From: Sulfurimicrobium lacus
GTDB taxonomy: Bacteria; Pseudomonadota; Gammaproteobacteria; Burkholderiales; Sulfuricellaceae
Length of the DNA: 64,000 bases
Reading direction: 5' to 3'
Assembly: GCF_011764585.1 (NCBI RefSeq)
Contig: NZ_AP022853.1
Span: 851,501 to 915,500, forward strand
Below are positions 34,701 through 43,304 of this stretch, piece after piece. The notes beneath the pieces were generated by a model. That model did not search any database. It saw only the letters and a list, made by a program, of their open reading frames with translations, and was not told the DNA's origin. Position 1 is the stretch's first letter. Each line of letters opens with the position of its first letter. A program made the translations under genes and the position numbers.

Positions 34701-35783
34701 TCACCCCGCCTTGCGCGCCGTCGCCAGCGCTTGCCGGAACGACTCGGTGAGCGCGGGCAGGATGGTCATGGCGTTGCCGACGATGCCGTAGGTGGCGAAG
34801 TCGAAAATCGGCGCGTTGGGGTCGTTGTTGATGGCGATGATGCAGTCCGAGTCGGACATGCCGACGCGGTGCTGGATCGCGCCGGAAATCCCGGCGGCGA
34901 TGTAGAGCTTGGGCCGCACCGTCTTGCCGGACTGGCCTACCTGGCGCTCCAGGTCGACCCAGCCGGCCTGCACCACCGGGCGCGACGCGCCCACTTCGGC
35001 GCCGAGCACCTTGGCCAGGTCCCAGATGAGCTGGAAATTCTCCGGCCGCTTCATGCCTTTGCCGCCCGCCACGATGATGTCGGCGAAGGCGAGCTGCGGC
35101 TTGTCCTGGTTGGCGTCGGGGATGAACTCCAGCACCTTGGTGATGATGGACTGTTCGATCATGCCCAGCGCATGTTCGACGATGCGCCCCGTGCGGCTGC
35201 CGTCGCGCTCCGGCATGGCCATGACGCGCGGCCGCACCGTGGCCATCTGCGGGCGGTAGTTGAGTGTGACGATGGTGCACAGCAGGCTGCCGCCGAAAGT
35301 CGGGCGGGTGGCGGCCAGGCTGCGGTTGTCGGGGTCGATGGTCAGGCCGGTGCAGTCCGCCGTGAGGCCGGTTTTGAGCGTGGTGGCCACGCTGCCGGCC
35401 AGGTCACGTCCCTGGGTGGTGGCGCCGAGCAGCAGGATTTCCGGCTCGTAGGCGTTGACCATGTCGGTCAGGCCCTTGGTGAAAGGCTCGTTGCGGTAAT
35501 CCTTGAGGATGTCGTCCTGCATCAGGTAGCACAGGTCGGCGCCGTGGCGGAACGCCTCGTCGCAGAACTGGCGCGTCTCGTCGCCGGGGGCGCCCATCAC
35601 CACGCCGGCGAGTTCCACGCCCAGCATGTCGGCGAGCTTGCGGCCTTCGCCCATCAGCTCCCAGGAGACCGGGTGGACCTGTCCGCGCTCGTGTTCGACG
35701 AACACCCACACGCCCTTGTAACTGGCGAGCCGGGGGTCGAGCTCGAATTTCTTTTTGCCTTTTTTGGCTGGTGCTTCGCTCAT
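34701..35783 (-). CDS. fixB: FixB, electron transfer flavoprotein alpha subunit
   Basis: 360 residues. N-terminal adenine-nucleotide-like domain ([20 protein letters not shown]) and the C-terminal ETF-alpha FAD domain with [19 protein letters not shown] and [13 protein letters not shown], the classical FAD-binding signature. The N-terminal lysine-rich extension ([15 protein letters not shown]) matches nitrogen-fixation FixB types. It pairs with FixA upstream across a gap holding a nonamer repeat. Confidence 0.95.
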   Translation of the reverse strand: MSEAPAKKGKKKFELDPRLASYKGVWVFVEHERGQVHPVSWELMGEGRKLADMLGVELAGVVMGAPGDETRQFCDEAFRHGADLCYLMQDDILKDYRNEPFTKGLTDMVNAYEPEILLLGATTQGRDLAGSVATTLKTGLTADCTGLTIDPDNRSLAATRPTFGGSLLCTIVTLNYRPQMATVRPRVMAMPERDGSRTGRIVEHALGMIEQSIITKVLEFIPDANQDKPQLAFADIIVAGGKGMKRPENFQLIWDLAKVLGAEVGASRPVVQAGWVDLERQVGQSGKTVRPKLYIAAGISGAIQHRVGMSDSDCIIAINNDPNAPIFDFATYGIVGNAMTILPALTESFRQALATARKAG

Positions 35784-35810
35784 GATTGGCTCCTTTATCT
35801 AAATTCTTTA

Positions 35811-35932
35811 GCCACAGAGATCACAGAGGCCACAGAGAAAATGCGGCATGCAGGGATGAGCGGTTCGTTGCCCCAACTAGCAAAGCGTGCGGAATTTGCC
35901 TCATCTCTGTGCCCTCTGTGTTCTCTGTGGCC
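35811..35932. repeat. Nonamer-type inverted repeat (copy 3, CACAGAG type)
   Basis: Left arm GCCACAGAGATCACAGAGGC with a third unit CACAGAG; right arm CTCTGTGCCCTCTGTGTTCT followed by CTGTGGC. Units are 9 bases apart. It fills the fixA-fixB gap and uses the CACAGAG variant, like copy 4 at 52528-52657. Confidence 0.76.
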
Positions 35933-35950
35933 TGAATTACGGGTTTATGT

Positions 35951-36799
35951 TTATGCGCGCTTGGCGATTTCTTTGGCCACCGCCGGGAAGCGGGTAAACA
36001 TCTTGGCCAGCACGGTGTCGGCGATATCCTTGGGATTGCCGCTTTCCACCTCGATCATCTCCGCCGGGTCGGTATGCGGCGTCGGGGCGAAGACCTTGCT
36101 CACTACCGTCGGCGAGCCCTTGAGGCCGATCTTGACCAGGTCGTCGTCGCTGATGCCGGCGCTCTCGCGGTTCCACATCTTCACCGGGTGGCGCGCGGCG
36201 CGGAACATGTTGGGCATGGTGGCGAAGCGCATCTCGTTGTTGCCTTCGAGGATAGTGATGAGGCAGGGCAGCTTCGACTTGAGCAGCTGCACGCCGCCTT
36301 CCGCGCGCCGCTCGACCACGATCTGCCCCTGCTCCGGCAGCACCGAGGAGACCTTGGAGACGTAGGTCAGCAGCTGGAAATCCAGGCGCTTGGCCACGCC
36401 CGGACCGACCTGGGCGGTGTCGCCGTCGATGGTCTGCTTGCCGGTGAACACCATGTCCACCGGCATGTTCTTCTGGATCTGGCGGATCGCCGACGCCAGC
36501 GCGAAGCTGGTGGCCAGCGTGTCGGCCCCGGCGAAGGCGCGGTCAGTGATCAGGATGGCGTCGTCGGCGCCGTAGGACAGCGCCTTGCGCAGCGCGCCCT
36601 CGGCCTGCGGCGGCCCCATGGTGATCACGGTGACCGTGCCGCCGTGCTTGTCCTTGAGGCGCAGCGCCTCTTCCAGCGCGAACAGGTCATAGGGGTTGAT
36701 GATGGCCGGCACCCCCTGGCGCATGATGGTGTTGGTCACCGGATGCACCCGGATCTGAGCGCTGTCCGGGACTTGCTTGATGCAGACGACGATATGCAT
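35951..36799 (-). CDS. fixA: FixA, electron transfer flavoprotein beta subunit
   Basis: 282 residues, opening MHIVVCIKQVPDSAQIRVHP, the standard ETF-beta start. It has VTVITMGPPQAEGALRKALS and the ETF-beta signature region VERRAEGGVQLLKSKLPCLI. Together with FixB it binds FAD and bifurcates electrons from NADH. Located between nifW (21 bp) and fixB. Confidence 0.95.
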   Translation of the reverse strand: MHIVVCIKQVPDSAQIRVHPVTNTIMRQGVPAIINPYDLFALEEALRLKDKHGGTVTVITMGPPQAEGALRKALSYGADDAILITDRAFAGADTLATSFALASAIRQIQKNMPVDMVFTGKQTIDGDTAQVGPGVAKRLDFQLLTYVSKVSSVLPEQGQIVVERRAEGGVQLLKSKLPCLITILEGNNEMRFATMPNMFRAARHPVKMWNRESAGISDDDLVKIGLKGSPTVVSKVFAPTPHTDPAEMIEVESGNPKDIADTVLAKMFTRFPAVAKEIAKRA

Positions 36800-36820
36800 G
36801 GTGGGCTTCCTTCCTATTAC

Positions 36821-37165
36821 TTAAGCGGCCTTGAGTCCGCGCGCCGGCATGGCGTCGCGCAGGCTGTCGAGCGATACGGTTTTGATGCCTTCGGCGTCGC
36901 GGAACACCTTGAAGACCTTTTCCTTGACGGCGCTGGAGTTGACGAAATCCTGGTAGGCGCGCGCCAGCAGCTCGCGGCAGGTGTCGTGCTGCAGAACCTC
37001 TTCCATCTCGCCCAGGCCCTTGGTCTGGCGCATGTACTGGTGGAAGCGCTGCAGGATGTGCAGGCGGTTCACGTTGACCACGGTCTGGTCGTATTCGAGG
37101 TGAAAGAAGTCGAGGAACTCCTCGGCCGAGGCCAGGGTGATCATCTGTTCGAAAAGTGCGTTCAT
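36821..37165 (-). CDS. nifW: NifW nitrogenase-stabilising/protective protein
   Basis: 114 residues from MNALFEQMITLASAEEFLDF. The motifs FFHLEYDQTVVNVNRLHILQ and RFHQYM, then LLARAYQDFVNSSAVKEKVF, are typical of NifW. NifW binds the MoFe protein and helps guard it against oxygen. It lies 14 bp after nifV in the same operon. Confidence 0.92.
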   Translation of the reverse strand: MNALFEQMITLASAEEFLDFFHLEYDQTVVNVNRLHILQRFHQYMRQTKGLGEMEEVLQHDTCRELLARAYQDFVNSSAVKEKVFKVFRDAEGIKTVSLDSLRDAMPARGLKAA

Positions 37166-37179
37166 GGTGTTTTTCCTAA

Positions 37180-38301
37180 TTAGGCCGGCTGGCCGCGGGT
37201 TTCCCGATAAAACTGCCTGAGTTCGCTGATGCCCGGCGTGCGTTTGGCCATGCCTGCGTAGCGGCGAATCCTGGCCAGGATGGGGCCGGCCTGCCATGCG
37301 TCGACCGGCATGCCGAGGTCTTCGTAGGCGCGCATCACGGCCTTGTTTCCCGAGTGCTTGCCGAGCACCAGCTGGTGGCTGCGGCCCACTTCGGCGGGGT
37401 CGAAATTCTGGTAGTTGGCGCGGTTCTTCATCAGGCCGTCCACGTGGATGCCGGATTCGTGGGTGAACACCGCCGAGCCGACGATGCTTTTGTTGGCAGG
37501 GATCGGGCGGCCCGAGGCCTGCGCCACCAGCTGGGAAATCTGCGGGAAGCGATGGGCGTCGATGCCGGTGTCCATGGCGTAGAGGTGGTGCAGGGCCATC
37601 ACCGCTTCTTCCAGCGGCGCATTGCCGGCGCGCTCGCCCAGGCCGTTGACGGTGGTGTTGACGTGCGTCGCGCCTGCCTTGACCGCCGCGAGGGTGTTGG
37701 CGGTCGCGAGACCGAGGTCGTTGTGCGCGTGCATCTCGATTTCGATGTCCACCGTGCAGCGCAGGGAGCGGACCAGTTCATGGGTGGCGAAGGGGTCGAG
37801 CACGCCCAGCGTGTCGGCGATGCGCAGGCGGCGCGCGCCGGCTTCCTGCACCGTTTCCGCCACCTGCAGCAGGAAATCCAGATCGGCGCGCGAGGCGTCC
37901 TCGCCGCCGACGCAGACTTCCAGCCCGAGGTCGAGCGCGGCCGGCACGAAGCGGCGGATGGCGTCGAGCACCCAGGCGCGGTCCTTGCGTATCTTGTGCT
38001 GTATCTGCAGGTCGGAAACCGGGATCGAGAGGTTGACCATGTCGGCGCCGCAATGCGCCGCGGCGCGCAGGTCGGCATCCTGCATGCGGCCCCACACCAT
38101 GAGGCTGGCGGGCAGGAACAGGTCGGAGATGGCGCGGATCACATCGCGCTCCTCCTCGCCCATCACCGGGATGCCGATTTCCAGCTCGGGTACGCCGGCA
38201 TCGGACAGCGCCTGGGCGATGGCGACTTTTTCCTCGAGGGTGAAGGCCACGCCGGCACTCTGTTCTCCGTCGCGCAGGGTCGTATCGTTGATGGTTACCA
38301 T
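37180..38301 (-). CDS. nifV: NifV homocitrate synthase
   Basis: 373 residues from [20 protein letters not shown], preceded by GGGAGG. Condenses acetyl-CoA and 2-oxoglutarate to homocitrate, the organic ligand of FeMo-co. Motifs: DTTLRDGEQ (metal/substrate), [14 protein letters not shown] (metal-binding His pair), [19 protein letters not shown] (family signature). It is the first gene of the nifV-nifW-fixABCX-ferredoxin operon; a sigma54 promoter and NifA-type site lie upstream. Confidence 0.94.
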   Translation of the reverse strand: MVTINDTTLRDGEQSAGVAFTLEEKVAIAQALSDAGVPELEIGIPVMGEEERDVIRAISDLFLPASLMVWGRMQDADLRAAAHCGADMVNLSIPVSDLQIQHKIRKDRAWVLDAIRRFVPAALDLGLEVCVGGEDASRADLDFLLQVAETVQEAGARRLRIADTLGVLDPFATHELVRSLRCTVDIEIEMHAHNDLGLATANTLAAVKAGATHVNTTVNGLGERAGNAPLEEAVMALHHLYAMDTGIDAHRFPQISQLVAQASGRPIPANKSIVGSAVFTHESGIHVDGLMKNRANYQNFDPAEVGRSHQLVLGKHSGNKAVMRAYEDLGMPVDAWQAGPILARIRRYAGMAKRTPGISELRQFYRETRGQPA

Positions 38302-38342
38302 GTTGCACCTCCCAATCAGAAAGTCGCGAAGCGATTCTTCGT

Positions 38343-38377
38343 CCCCCTCTCCCACTGGGAGAGGGCAGGGGTGAGGG
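38343..38377. repeat. Hairpin repeat in the nifV leader
   Basis: CCCCTCTCCCACTGGGAGAG and following GGCAGGGGTGAGGG form a stable stem in the untranslated leader, about 45-75 bases before the nifV start. Its form matches a common dispersed CCCTCTCCC/GGGAGAGGG repeat; it could also affect leader stability. Confidence 0.5.
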
Positions 38378-38421
38378 TAGGGGTTGCCGCATTCCGCTCA
38401 CTTGTCTGCGCCCTGTATTCA

Positions 38422-38437
38422 GCAAGGGGCGTGCCAA
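38422..38437 (-). promoter_or_regulatory. Sigma54 promoter of the nifV-fix operon
   Basis: Read on the minus strand the sequence is TTGGCACGCCCCTTGCT, an essentially perfect match to the sigma54 consensus (GG at -24, GC at -12, correct spacing). It lies about 120 bp upstream of the nifV start. Confidence 0.85.
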
Positions 38438-38503
38438 GCGGCAAGGTTGTTATTAGCTGTTGTTTTTCATGTGCTTAGCGGATGGTGTAAAAATGGAGCG
38501 GTT

Positions 38504-38519
38504 TGTCGGGTTTGCGACA
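38504..38519. promoter_or_regulatory. NifA upstream activator site
   Basis: TGTCGGGTTTGCGACA has the exact TGT-N10-ACA form bound by NifA. It is centred about 75-80 bp upstream of the sigma54 -24 element, the normal distance for NifA looping. Together the two sites indicate NifA/RpoN control of the downstream operon. Confidence 0.75.
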
Positions 38520-38575
38520 ATGTCGGTTTATGCGTATGAGCGAAACATTGGTTACGTGATTATTTTACGAACGTT

Positions 38576-38606
38576 GGAATAAAAGTCGGGGGGATTCCGT
38601 TTATAC
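38576..38606 (+). promoter_or_regulatory. ECF-sigma promoter candidate (site 1)
   Basis: GGAATAAA, 14 bases, then CGTTTATAC. The same architecture occurs at 60872-60903 before the second ECF sigma gene and, in reverse, at 60809-60839 before the DsrE gene. It lies 35 bp upstream of the lipoprotein that heads the sigma/anti-sigma/catalase cluster, so autoregulation by one of the window's ECF factors is likely. Confidence 0.6.
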
Positions 38607-38640
38607 AGCTATAAGTTCCCAAAACCCCCACGGAGATCAC

Positions 38641-39027
38641 ATGAAGTTATATAACCTGGCCCTCGCCCTGTTGCTATCTGCCACGCTCGCGGCTTGCGCT
38701 GCCTACGAAACCCGGCCTGCCGCGCCTGCCATGGCGTCCAGTGGCGTGCTCGTCGGCACCAACGGCATGACGCTTTACACCTTGGACAAGGATGTCGCCG
38801 GCAGCGGCAAGAGCGCCTGCAATGGCCCGTGCGCTGCCAACTGGCCGCCGCTGTACGCGATGGATGGCGACTCCGCCAAAGGCGATTTCAGCATCATTAT
38901 CCGCGACGACGGAAAGAAACAGTGGTCGTTGAAGGGCAAGCCACTGTATTACTGGTCCAAGGACCAGAAGCCGGGCGATAAGTCCGGCGATGGTTTCAAC
39001 AATGTCTGGCACGTCGCCAAGCCCTAG
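38641..39027 (+). CDS. Secreted-repeat lipoprotein (COG4315 type)
   Basis: 128 residues. Lipoprotein signal MKLYNLALALLLSATLAACA with lipobox. The body has GVLVGTNGMTLYTLDKD, CNGPCAANWPPL and LKGKPLYYWSKDQKPGDKSG, the repeated pattern of PF03640-like lipoproteins, often encoded beside ECF sigma factors. Probably outer-membrane or periplasmic. First gene of the cluster with sigma, anti-sigma and SrpA-like catalase. Confidence 0.85.
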   Translation: MKLYNLALALLLSATLAACAAYETRPAAPAMASSGVLVGTNGMTLYTLDKDVAGSGKSACNGPCAANWPPLYAMDGDSAKGDFSIIIRDDGKKQWSLKGKPLYYWSKDQKPGDKSGDGFNNVWHVAKP

Positions 39028-39035
39028 GCCGAAGA

Positions 39036-39536
39036 GTGGAAAGCAGCGCGATTCTGGCCGAGATTCCCCGGCTGCGACGTTATGCGCGGGCGATGCTCGG
39101 CGATCGCGCGGCGGCCGACGACCTGGTGCAGGACACCCTGGAGCGGGCCTGGTCCCGCATTTCTCAGTGGCGTGCCGGTAGCGACATGCGCGCCTGGTTG
39201 TTCGGCATCATGCATAACCTGAGGATCGACCAGTTGCGCCGCTCAACGCCACCCACGCATTCCATCGACGAGGATGGTTTCGAGATGCCGACGCGTCCCA
39301 CGCAGGCCGACAAACTGGAAGTGAGAGATCTCGAATCCGCCCTGTGCCAGCTCCCGGACGAACAGCGCGAAGTTCTGCTGCTTGTCGCGCTTGAAGACAT
39401 GACTTATGCGGAAATTGCAGCGTTGCTGGACATCCCCGTCGGCACGGTCATGTCACGCCTGTCACGCGGTCGAGAGAGATTGCGCGTGATCATGGATGGC
39501 TGGCAGCCGACAACCAAGCTGCGAGTGGTGCGATGA
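39036..39536 (+). CDS. ECF-family RNA polymerase sigma factor
   Basis: 166 residues from a GTG at 39036. Region 2 is RRYARAMLGDRAAADDLVQD plus RAWLFGIMHNLRIDQLRR; region 4 is LPDEQREVLLLVALEDMTYA and IPVGTVMSRLSRGRERLR. It lies between the lipoprotein and a coupled anti-sigma gene (ATGA overlap). Likely target promoter: the GGAATAAA-N14-CGT site upstream of the cluster. Confidence 0.92.
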   Translation: MESSAILAEIPRLRRYARAMLGDRAAADDLVQDTLERAWSRISQWRAGSDMRAWLFGIMHNLRIDQLRRSTPPTHSIDEDGFEMPTRPTQADKLEVRDLESALCQLPDEQREVLLLVALEDMTYAEIAALLDIPVGTVMSRLSRGRERLRVIMDGWQPTTKLRVVR

Positions 39537-40339
39537 GCAAACGTCCCGTTACCGAAGCCGACCTGCAATCCTATGTCGATGATTCCCTGCCTGAAGAACG
39601 TCTCGGCGAGGTTGAGGACTACTTGGCGGCTCACCCGGAAGAAGCCGAGCGCGTGCGTGCCTTTCTCGCCCAGAAAATGGCGCTCAAAGCCATGTTCAAC
39701 CCGGTACTCGACGAGCCGCTGCCGGAAAAGTTGCGTGTGCTGGCATCGCCGCCGTCCATCGCGGCAACCGATCGTCCAGCAACGCCATTTTTGCCGCGCT
39801 GGTCGCCGCAACGCTTTGCTGCCGGCATCGCGATTGCCATGATCAGCGGCGCTGCCGGCTGGCTGGCGCATGATCAATATCCTCGGCCAGAACGCTGGGC
39901 GCAAATGGCGCAGCTGCCCCGGCAAGCCGCTATCGCGCATGTGGTTTTCAGTCCCGACGTGCGCCGCCCGGTTGAAATCAGCGCCGAGAATGAAGACCAA
40001 CTCGTCGCCTGGCTTTCCAAACGGCTCGGGACGCCGGTGCATCCGCCCAAGCTGGGGGCACTCGGTTATGAGCTGATCGGCGGACGCCTGTTGCCCGGCA
40101 ATAGCGGCCCCGTCGCTCAGTTCATGTACCACGATGCCACGGGTCAGCGACTGACGCTCTACGTCTCCATCGAAAACACCGCCAACCACGACACCGCTTT
40201 CCGCTTCGCGCAGGAAGGCCCGGTCAATGTCTTCTACTGGGTCGATGGCAAATTCGGTTACGCCATCTCGGCCGGTATCGACAGGGACAAACTGGCGCGC
40301 GTCGCGACCGCGGTTTACAGCCAGTTCGAGCACCAGTAG
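39533..40339 (+). CDS. Membrane anti-sigma factor
   Basis: 268 residues. N-terminal anti-sigma-like helices (ADLQSYVDDSLPEERLGEVE, DYLAAHPEEAERVRAFLAQ) lack the zinc-finger Cys set. A single membrane helix follows at about 100-118 (FAAGIAIAMISGAAGWLA). The periplasmic domain (about 125-268) has VFSPDVRRPVEISAENEDQL. It overlaps the sigma gene by 4 bp. Expected to hold the sigma factor at the inner membrane until stress. Confidence 0.87.
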   Translation: MSKRPVTEADLQSYVDDSLPEERLGEVEDYLAAHPEEAERVRAFLAQKMALKAMFNPVLDEPLPEKLRVLASPPSIAATDRPATPFLPRWSPQRFAAGIAIAMISGAAGWLAHDQYPRPERWAQMAQLPRQAAIAHVVFSPDVRRPVEISAENEDQLVAWLSKRLGTPVHPPKLGALGYELIGGRLLPGNSGPVAQFMYHDATGQRLTLYVSIENTANHDTAFRFAQEGPVNVFYWVDGKFGYAISAGIDRDKLARVATAVYSQFEHQ

Positions 40340-40371
40340 CACACCTCAACACAATCAAAAAAGGTATAAAA

Positions 40372-41373
40372 ATGAAGAAAAACACTTTGCCGCAATACGC
40401 GCTTGCCGGCCTGCTAACCCTCGGTGGCCCGTTGGCCATAGCCGCCGAAACCCAGGTAGCGCCCGACCGGGTGGTCGCCGCCCTTGAAAGCACCTTTGGC
40501 GTGACGCCGGGCGAGCGTCGCAACCACATCAAGGGCACCTGTGCAACGGGTGAATTCGTCGGAAACAAGGACGCGGCGCGCTACACTCGTTCAGCCTTGT
40601 TTTCCGGAAAACCGGTGCCGGTCATCGCGCGATTTTCCCTCGCCGGCGGCAATCCGAAAGTGCCCGATACCGCCAAGAATCCGCGTGGCATGGCGCTTGA
40701 ATTCAAATTGCCCGGCGGCCGGCTACACCATATGACTATGCTCAATACGCCTGTTTTCGGCGCCGCGTCGCCGCAAACCTTCCTCGATCTGACGCTTGCC
40801 ATGCGGCCAGACCCGACCACCGGCAAACCCGATCCGGAAAAGATGAAAGCATTCAAGGACAGCCACCCGGACAATCTTGCGCAGACTCAGTTTCTGGCCA
40901 ACAACAATCCTCCCGTGAGTTACGCCAACAGTTCCTACTTCGGCATCCATACCTTCAAATTCATAAACAGGAAAAACAAGACGACGCTCGTGCGATGGCA
41001 ATTTGTGCCTCAGGATGGGGAAAAGAGACTGTCGGATGAGGCGCTTAAAACCAGCGGCCCCAACTTTCTGGAACAGGCTCTGATTAGCCGTGCCGAGCAA
41101 GGCCCGGTGCGTTGGGATATGGTGGTCTCGATCGGCGAAGCCGGCGATCCCGAAAACGATCCCACGTTGGCCTGGCCGGAGGCGCGCAATAAGGTGAAAG
41201 TCGGCACGCTCACCATCAACGCCGCCATGCCGCAAAAAGGCGCCGTGTGCGAACCCATCAACTTCGACCCGCTAGTCATGGCTGACGGCATTGCCCCGAC
41301 CGATGACCCCGTGCTCCTGTTCCGCTCACCCGCTTATGCGGTTTCATTTGCCAAACGGCTCGGGAAGCTGTAA
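40372..41373 (+). CDS. SrpA-like periplasmic catalase-related peroxidase
   Basis: 333 residues with signal peptide MKKNTLPQYALAGLLTLGGP...AIAA. Truncated catalase fold: HIKGTCATGEFVGN, PVIARFSLAGGNPKVPDTAK, GMALEFKLPGG, and the proximal heme Tyr in LLFRSPAYAVSFAKRLG. Such proteins are small heme peroxidases with organic peroxide activity. Last gene of the ECF cluster and presumably its effector against peroxide stress. Confidence 0.9.
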   Translation: MKKNTLPQYALAGLLTLGGPLAIAAETQVAPDRVVAALESTFGVTPGERRNHIKGTCATGEFVGNKDAARYTRSALFSGKPVPVIARFSLAGGNPKVPDTAKNPRGMALEFKLPGGRLHHMTMLNTPVFGAASPQTFLDLTLAMRPDPTTGKPDPEKMKAFKDSHPDNLAQTQFLANNNPPVSYANSSYFGIHTFKFINRKNKTTLVRWQFVPQDGEKRLSDEALKTSGPNFLEQALISRAEQGPVRWDMVVSIGEAGDPENDPTLAWPEARNKVKVGTLTINAAMPQKGAVCEPINFDPLVMADGIAPTDDPVLLFRSPAYAVSFAKRLGKL

Positions 41374-41405
41374 CGGATTCTTTCTGGGCGGAGTTGAACC
41401 GATAA

Positions 41406-41437
41406 AGACAGCCGCCCTTCGGGGCGGTTGTCTTTTT
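41406..41437 (+). terminator. Rho-independent terminator after the srpA-like gene
   Basis: GACAGCCGCCC-TTCG-GGGCGGTTGTC followed by TTTTT: an 11-bp stem with one G-T pair and a stable TTCG tetraloop. Confidence 0.92.
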
Positions 41438-41621
41438 GCTTGGCGCGTGGCGCAGTTCGACCGATTTGCCCTTATCGCTTGATTTTCCCATTTCATGAGT
41501 CGAGACCCCAAAGATCGGGAGGTTCAGTTAAAATCCGTTTCCCGGCCCTGCAGCCTTGTTTTATGACTACCCGACGCGACATACCACGGGATCCAAAGAA
41601 TGCCGGCAATGACGAGACGAC

Positions 41622-43289
41622 ATGAAAATAGCGGTAAGTGAATTAATCGTACGGTTCCTGGAACGCCTGGGGATAGACACCATCTTCGGCATGCCTGGCG
41701 CGCATATCCTGCCGGTCTACGACAGCCTCTACGACTCCAACATCAAGAGCGTGCTGGTCAAGCACGAACAGGGCGCGGCCTTCATGGCCGGCGGCTATGC
41801 CCGGGCGACGGGCAAGATCGGCGCCTGCATCACCACCGCGGGCCCCGGCGCCACCAACCTGGTCACCGGGGTCGCCAACGCTTTCGCGGACAGGCAGCCG
41901 ATCCTCATCATCACCGGGGAAACCTCGACCCAGTTTTTCGGCAAGGGCGGGCTGCAGGAAAGCTCGGGCGAGGGCGGCAGCATCGACCAGGTCGCGCTGT
42001 TCGCCGGCATCACGCGCTACCACAAACTGATCGAACGCACGGATTACCTGCCCACGGTGCTGAACCAGGCGGCCAAGCATCTGCTTTCCAAGACGCCCGG
42101 CCCCGTGGTGTTGAGCATCCCCTATAACGTGCAGAAGGAAATGGCGGACGCGTCCATCCTGGAGCGGATTTCCTTCACGCGCATGAGCGGCGAGTGCGTG
42201 CTCGCCGAGCAATACATCGACAAGAGCGTGGAGCTGATCCGCGCGGCGAAGCGCCCCCTGATCGTCGCAGGCTACGGCTGTATCCGTTCGGGCGCGCAGG
42301 AACATTTGCGCCGCATCAGCGAGCGTCTCAATATTCCGGTGACCAGCAGCCTCAAGGCCAAGGGCGCGGTCGACGAACGCTCCGCGCTGTCGCTGGGCAG
42401 CCTCGGCGTCACCTCCGGCGGTTACGCCATGCGCTACCTGGAACAGGAAGCCGACCTGGTGCTGGTGCTGGGAGCGGGCTTCAACGAAAGAACCAGCTAC
42501 GTCTGGGACCCGCATCTGCTGGCGGGCAAGAAACTCATCCAGGTGGACAACAGCGCCCAGCAACTGGAAAAGGTCTTCCACGCCGACCTCGCGGTGCACG
42601 CCGACCTCGGCATCTATCTGCAGGCGCTGGATTCGGCCATTCAGGCGCAACAGGTGGCGGCGAAAGGCCCGGTGGATATCGCCGCTTTCATCGCGGACGC
42701 ACAAGCCCGCTCCGCTGCGGCCGGCGAGACGATTTTCAACCGCCAGTTCGACCACGTGCGCGCCTTTTATGCCTGGCTGGAACAGCGCTTTCCGGACGGC
42801 CTGGTCATGTTCGACGACAACATCGTTTTCGCGCAGAACTTCTACCGGGTGTCCGCCAGGGACCGGTTCTACCCCAACACCGGCATCTCCTCGCTGGGCC
42901 ACGCCATCCCGGCGGCCATCGGCGCCGGCTGCGAAGTCGACCTGCCGCTGTTCGCCATGCTCGGTGACGGCGGGTTCCAGATGTGCGCCATGGAGATCAT
43001 GACAGCGGTGAATTACGCCATCCCGCTGAACATCGTCCTGTTCAACAACAACACCATGGGATTGATCCGCAAGAACCAGCACCATCTTTACCAGGACCGC
43101 TTCATCGACTGCGATTTCACCAACCCGGACTATGCGCTGCTGGCGCAATCCTTCGGCATCAAGCATTGCCGGGTGGAAAACGCGCAGGACCTGGCGAAGC
43201 TGGATGCGATCGATTTTCGCCACGGCATCAACCTCATCGAGATCAAGCTCGATCAGGATGCGTACCCGAATTATTCTTCTCGACGCTAG
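41622..43289 (+). CDS. ThDP-dependent acetolactate-synthase-like enzyme
   Basis: 555 residues. PYR domain with catalytic Glu in VKHEQGAAFMAGGYARATGK; central domain; PP domain with the ThDP motif GDGGFQMCAMEI...FNNNTMGLIRK. Closest to the IlvB/benzoylformate-decarboxylase group, but no regulatory ilvN follows. Instead it is coupled to a glycosyltransferase-like gene starting directly after its stop. Carboligase or decarboxylase of an unknown 2-oxo acid; a role in a specialised metabolite or glycan is an inference. Confidence 0.85.
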   Translation: MKIAVSELIVRFLERLGIDTIFGMPGAHILPVYDSLYDSNIKSVLVKHEQGAAFMAGGYARATGKIGACITTAGPGATNLVTGVANAFADRQPILIITGETSTQFFGKGGLQESSGEGGSIDQVALFAGITRYHKLIERTDYLPTVLNQAAKHLLSKTPGPVVLSIPYNVQKEMADASILERISFTRMSGECVLAEQYIDKSVELIRAAKRPLIVAGYGCIRSGAQEHLRRISERLNIPVTSSLKAKGAVDERSALSLGSLGVTSGGYAMRYLEQEADLVLVLGAGFNERTSYVWDPHLLAGKKLIQVDNSAQQLEKVFHADLAVHADLGIYLQALDSAIQAQQVAAKGPVDIAAFIADAQARSAAAGETIFNRQFDHVRAFYAWLEQRFPDGLVMFDDNIVFAQNFYRVSARDRFYPNTGISSLGHAIPAAIGAGCEVDLPLFAMLGDGGFQMCAMEIMTAVNYAIPLNIVLFNNNTMGLIRKNQHHLYQDRFIDCDFTNPDYALLAQSFGIKHCRVENAQDLAKLDAIDFRHGINLIEIKLDQDAYPNYSSRR

Positions 43290-43304
43290 ATGAAGGAAAC
43301 CGTT

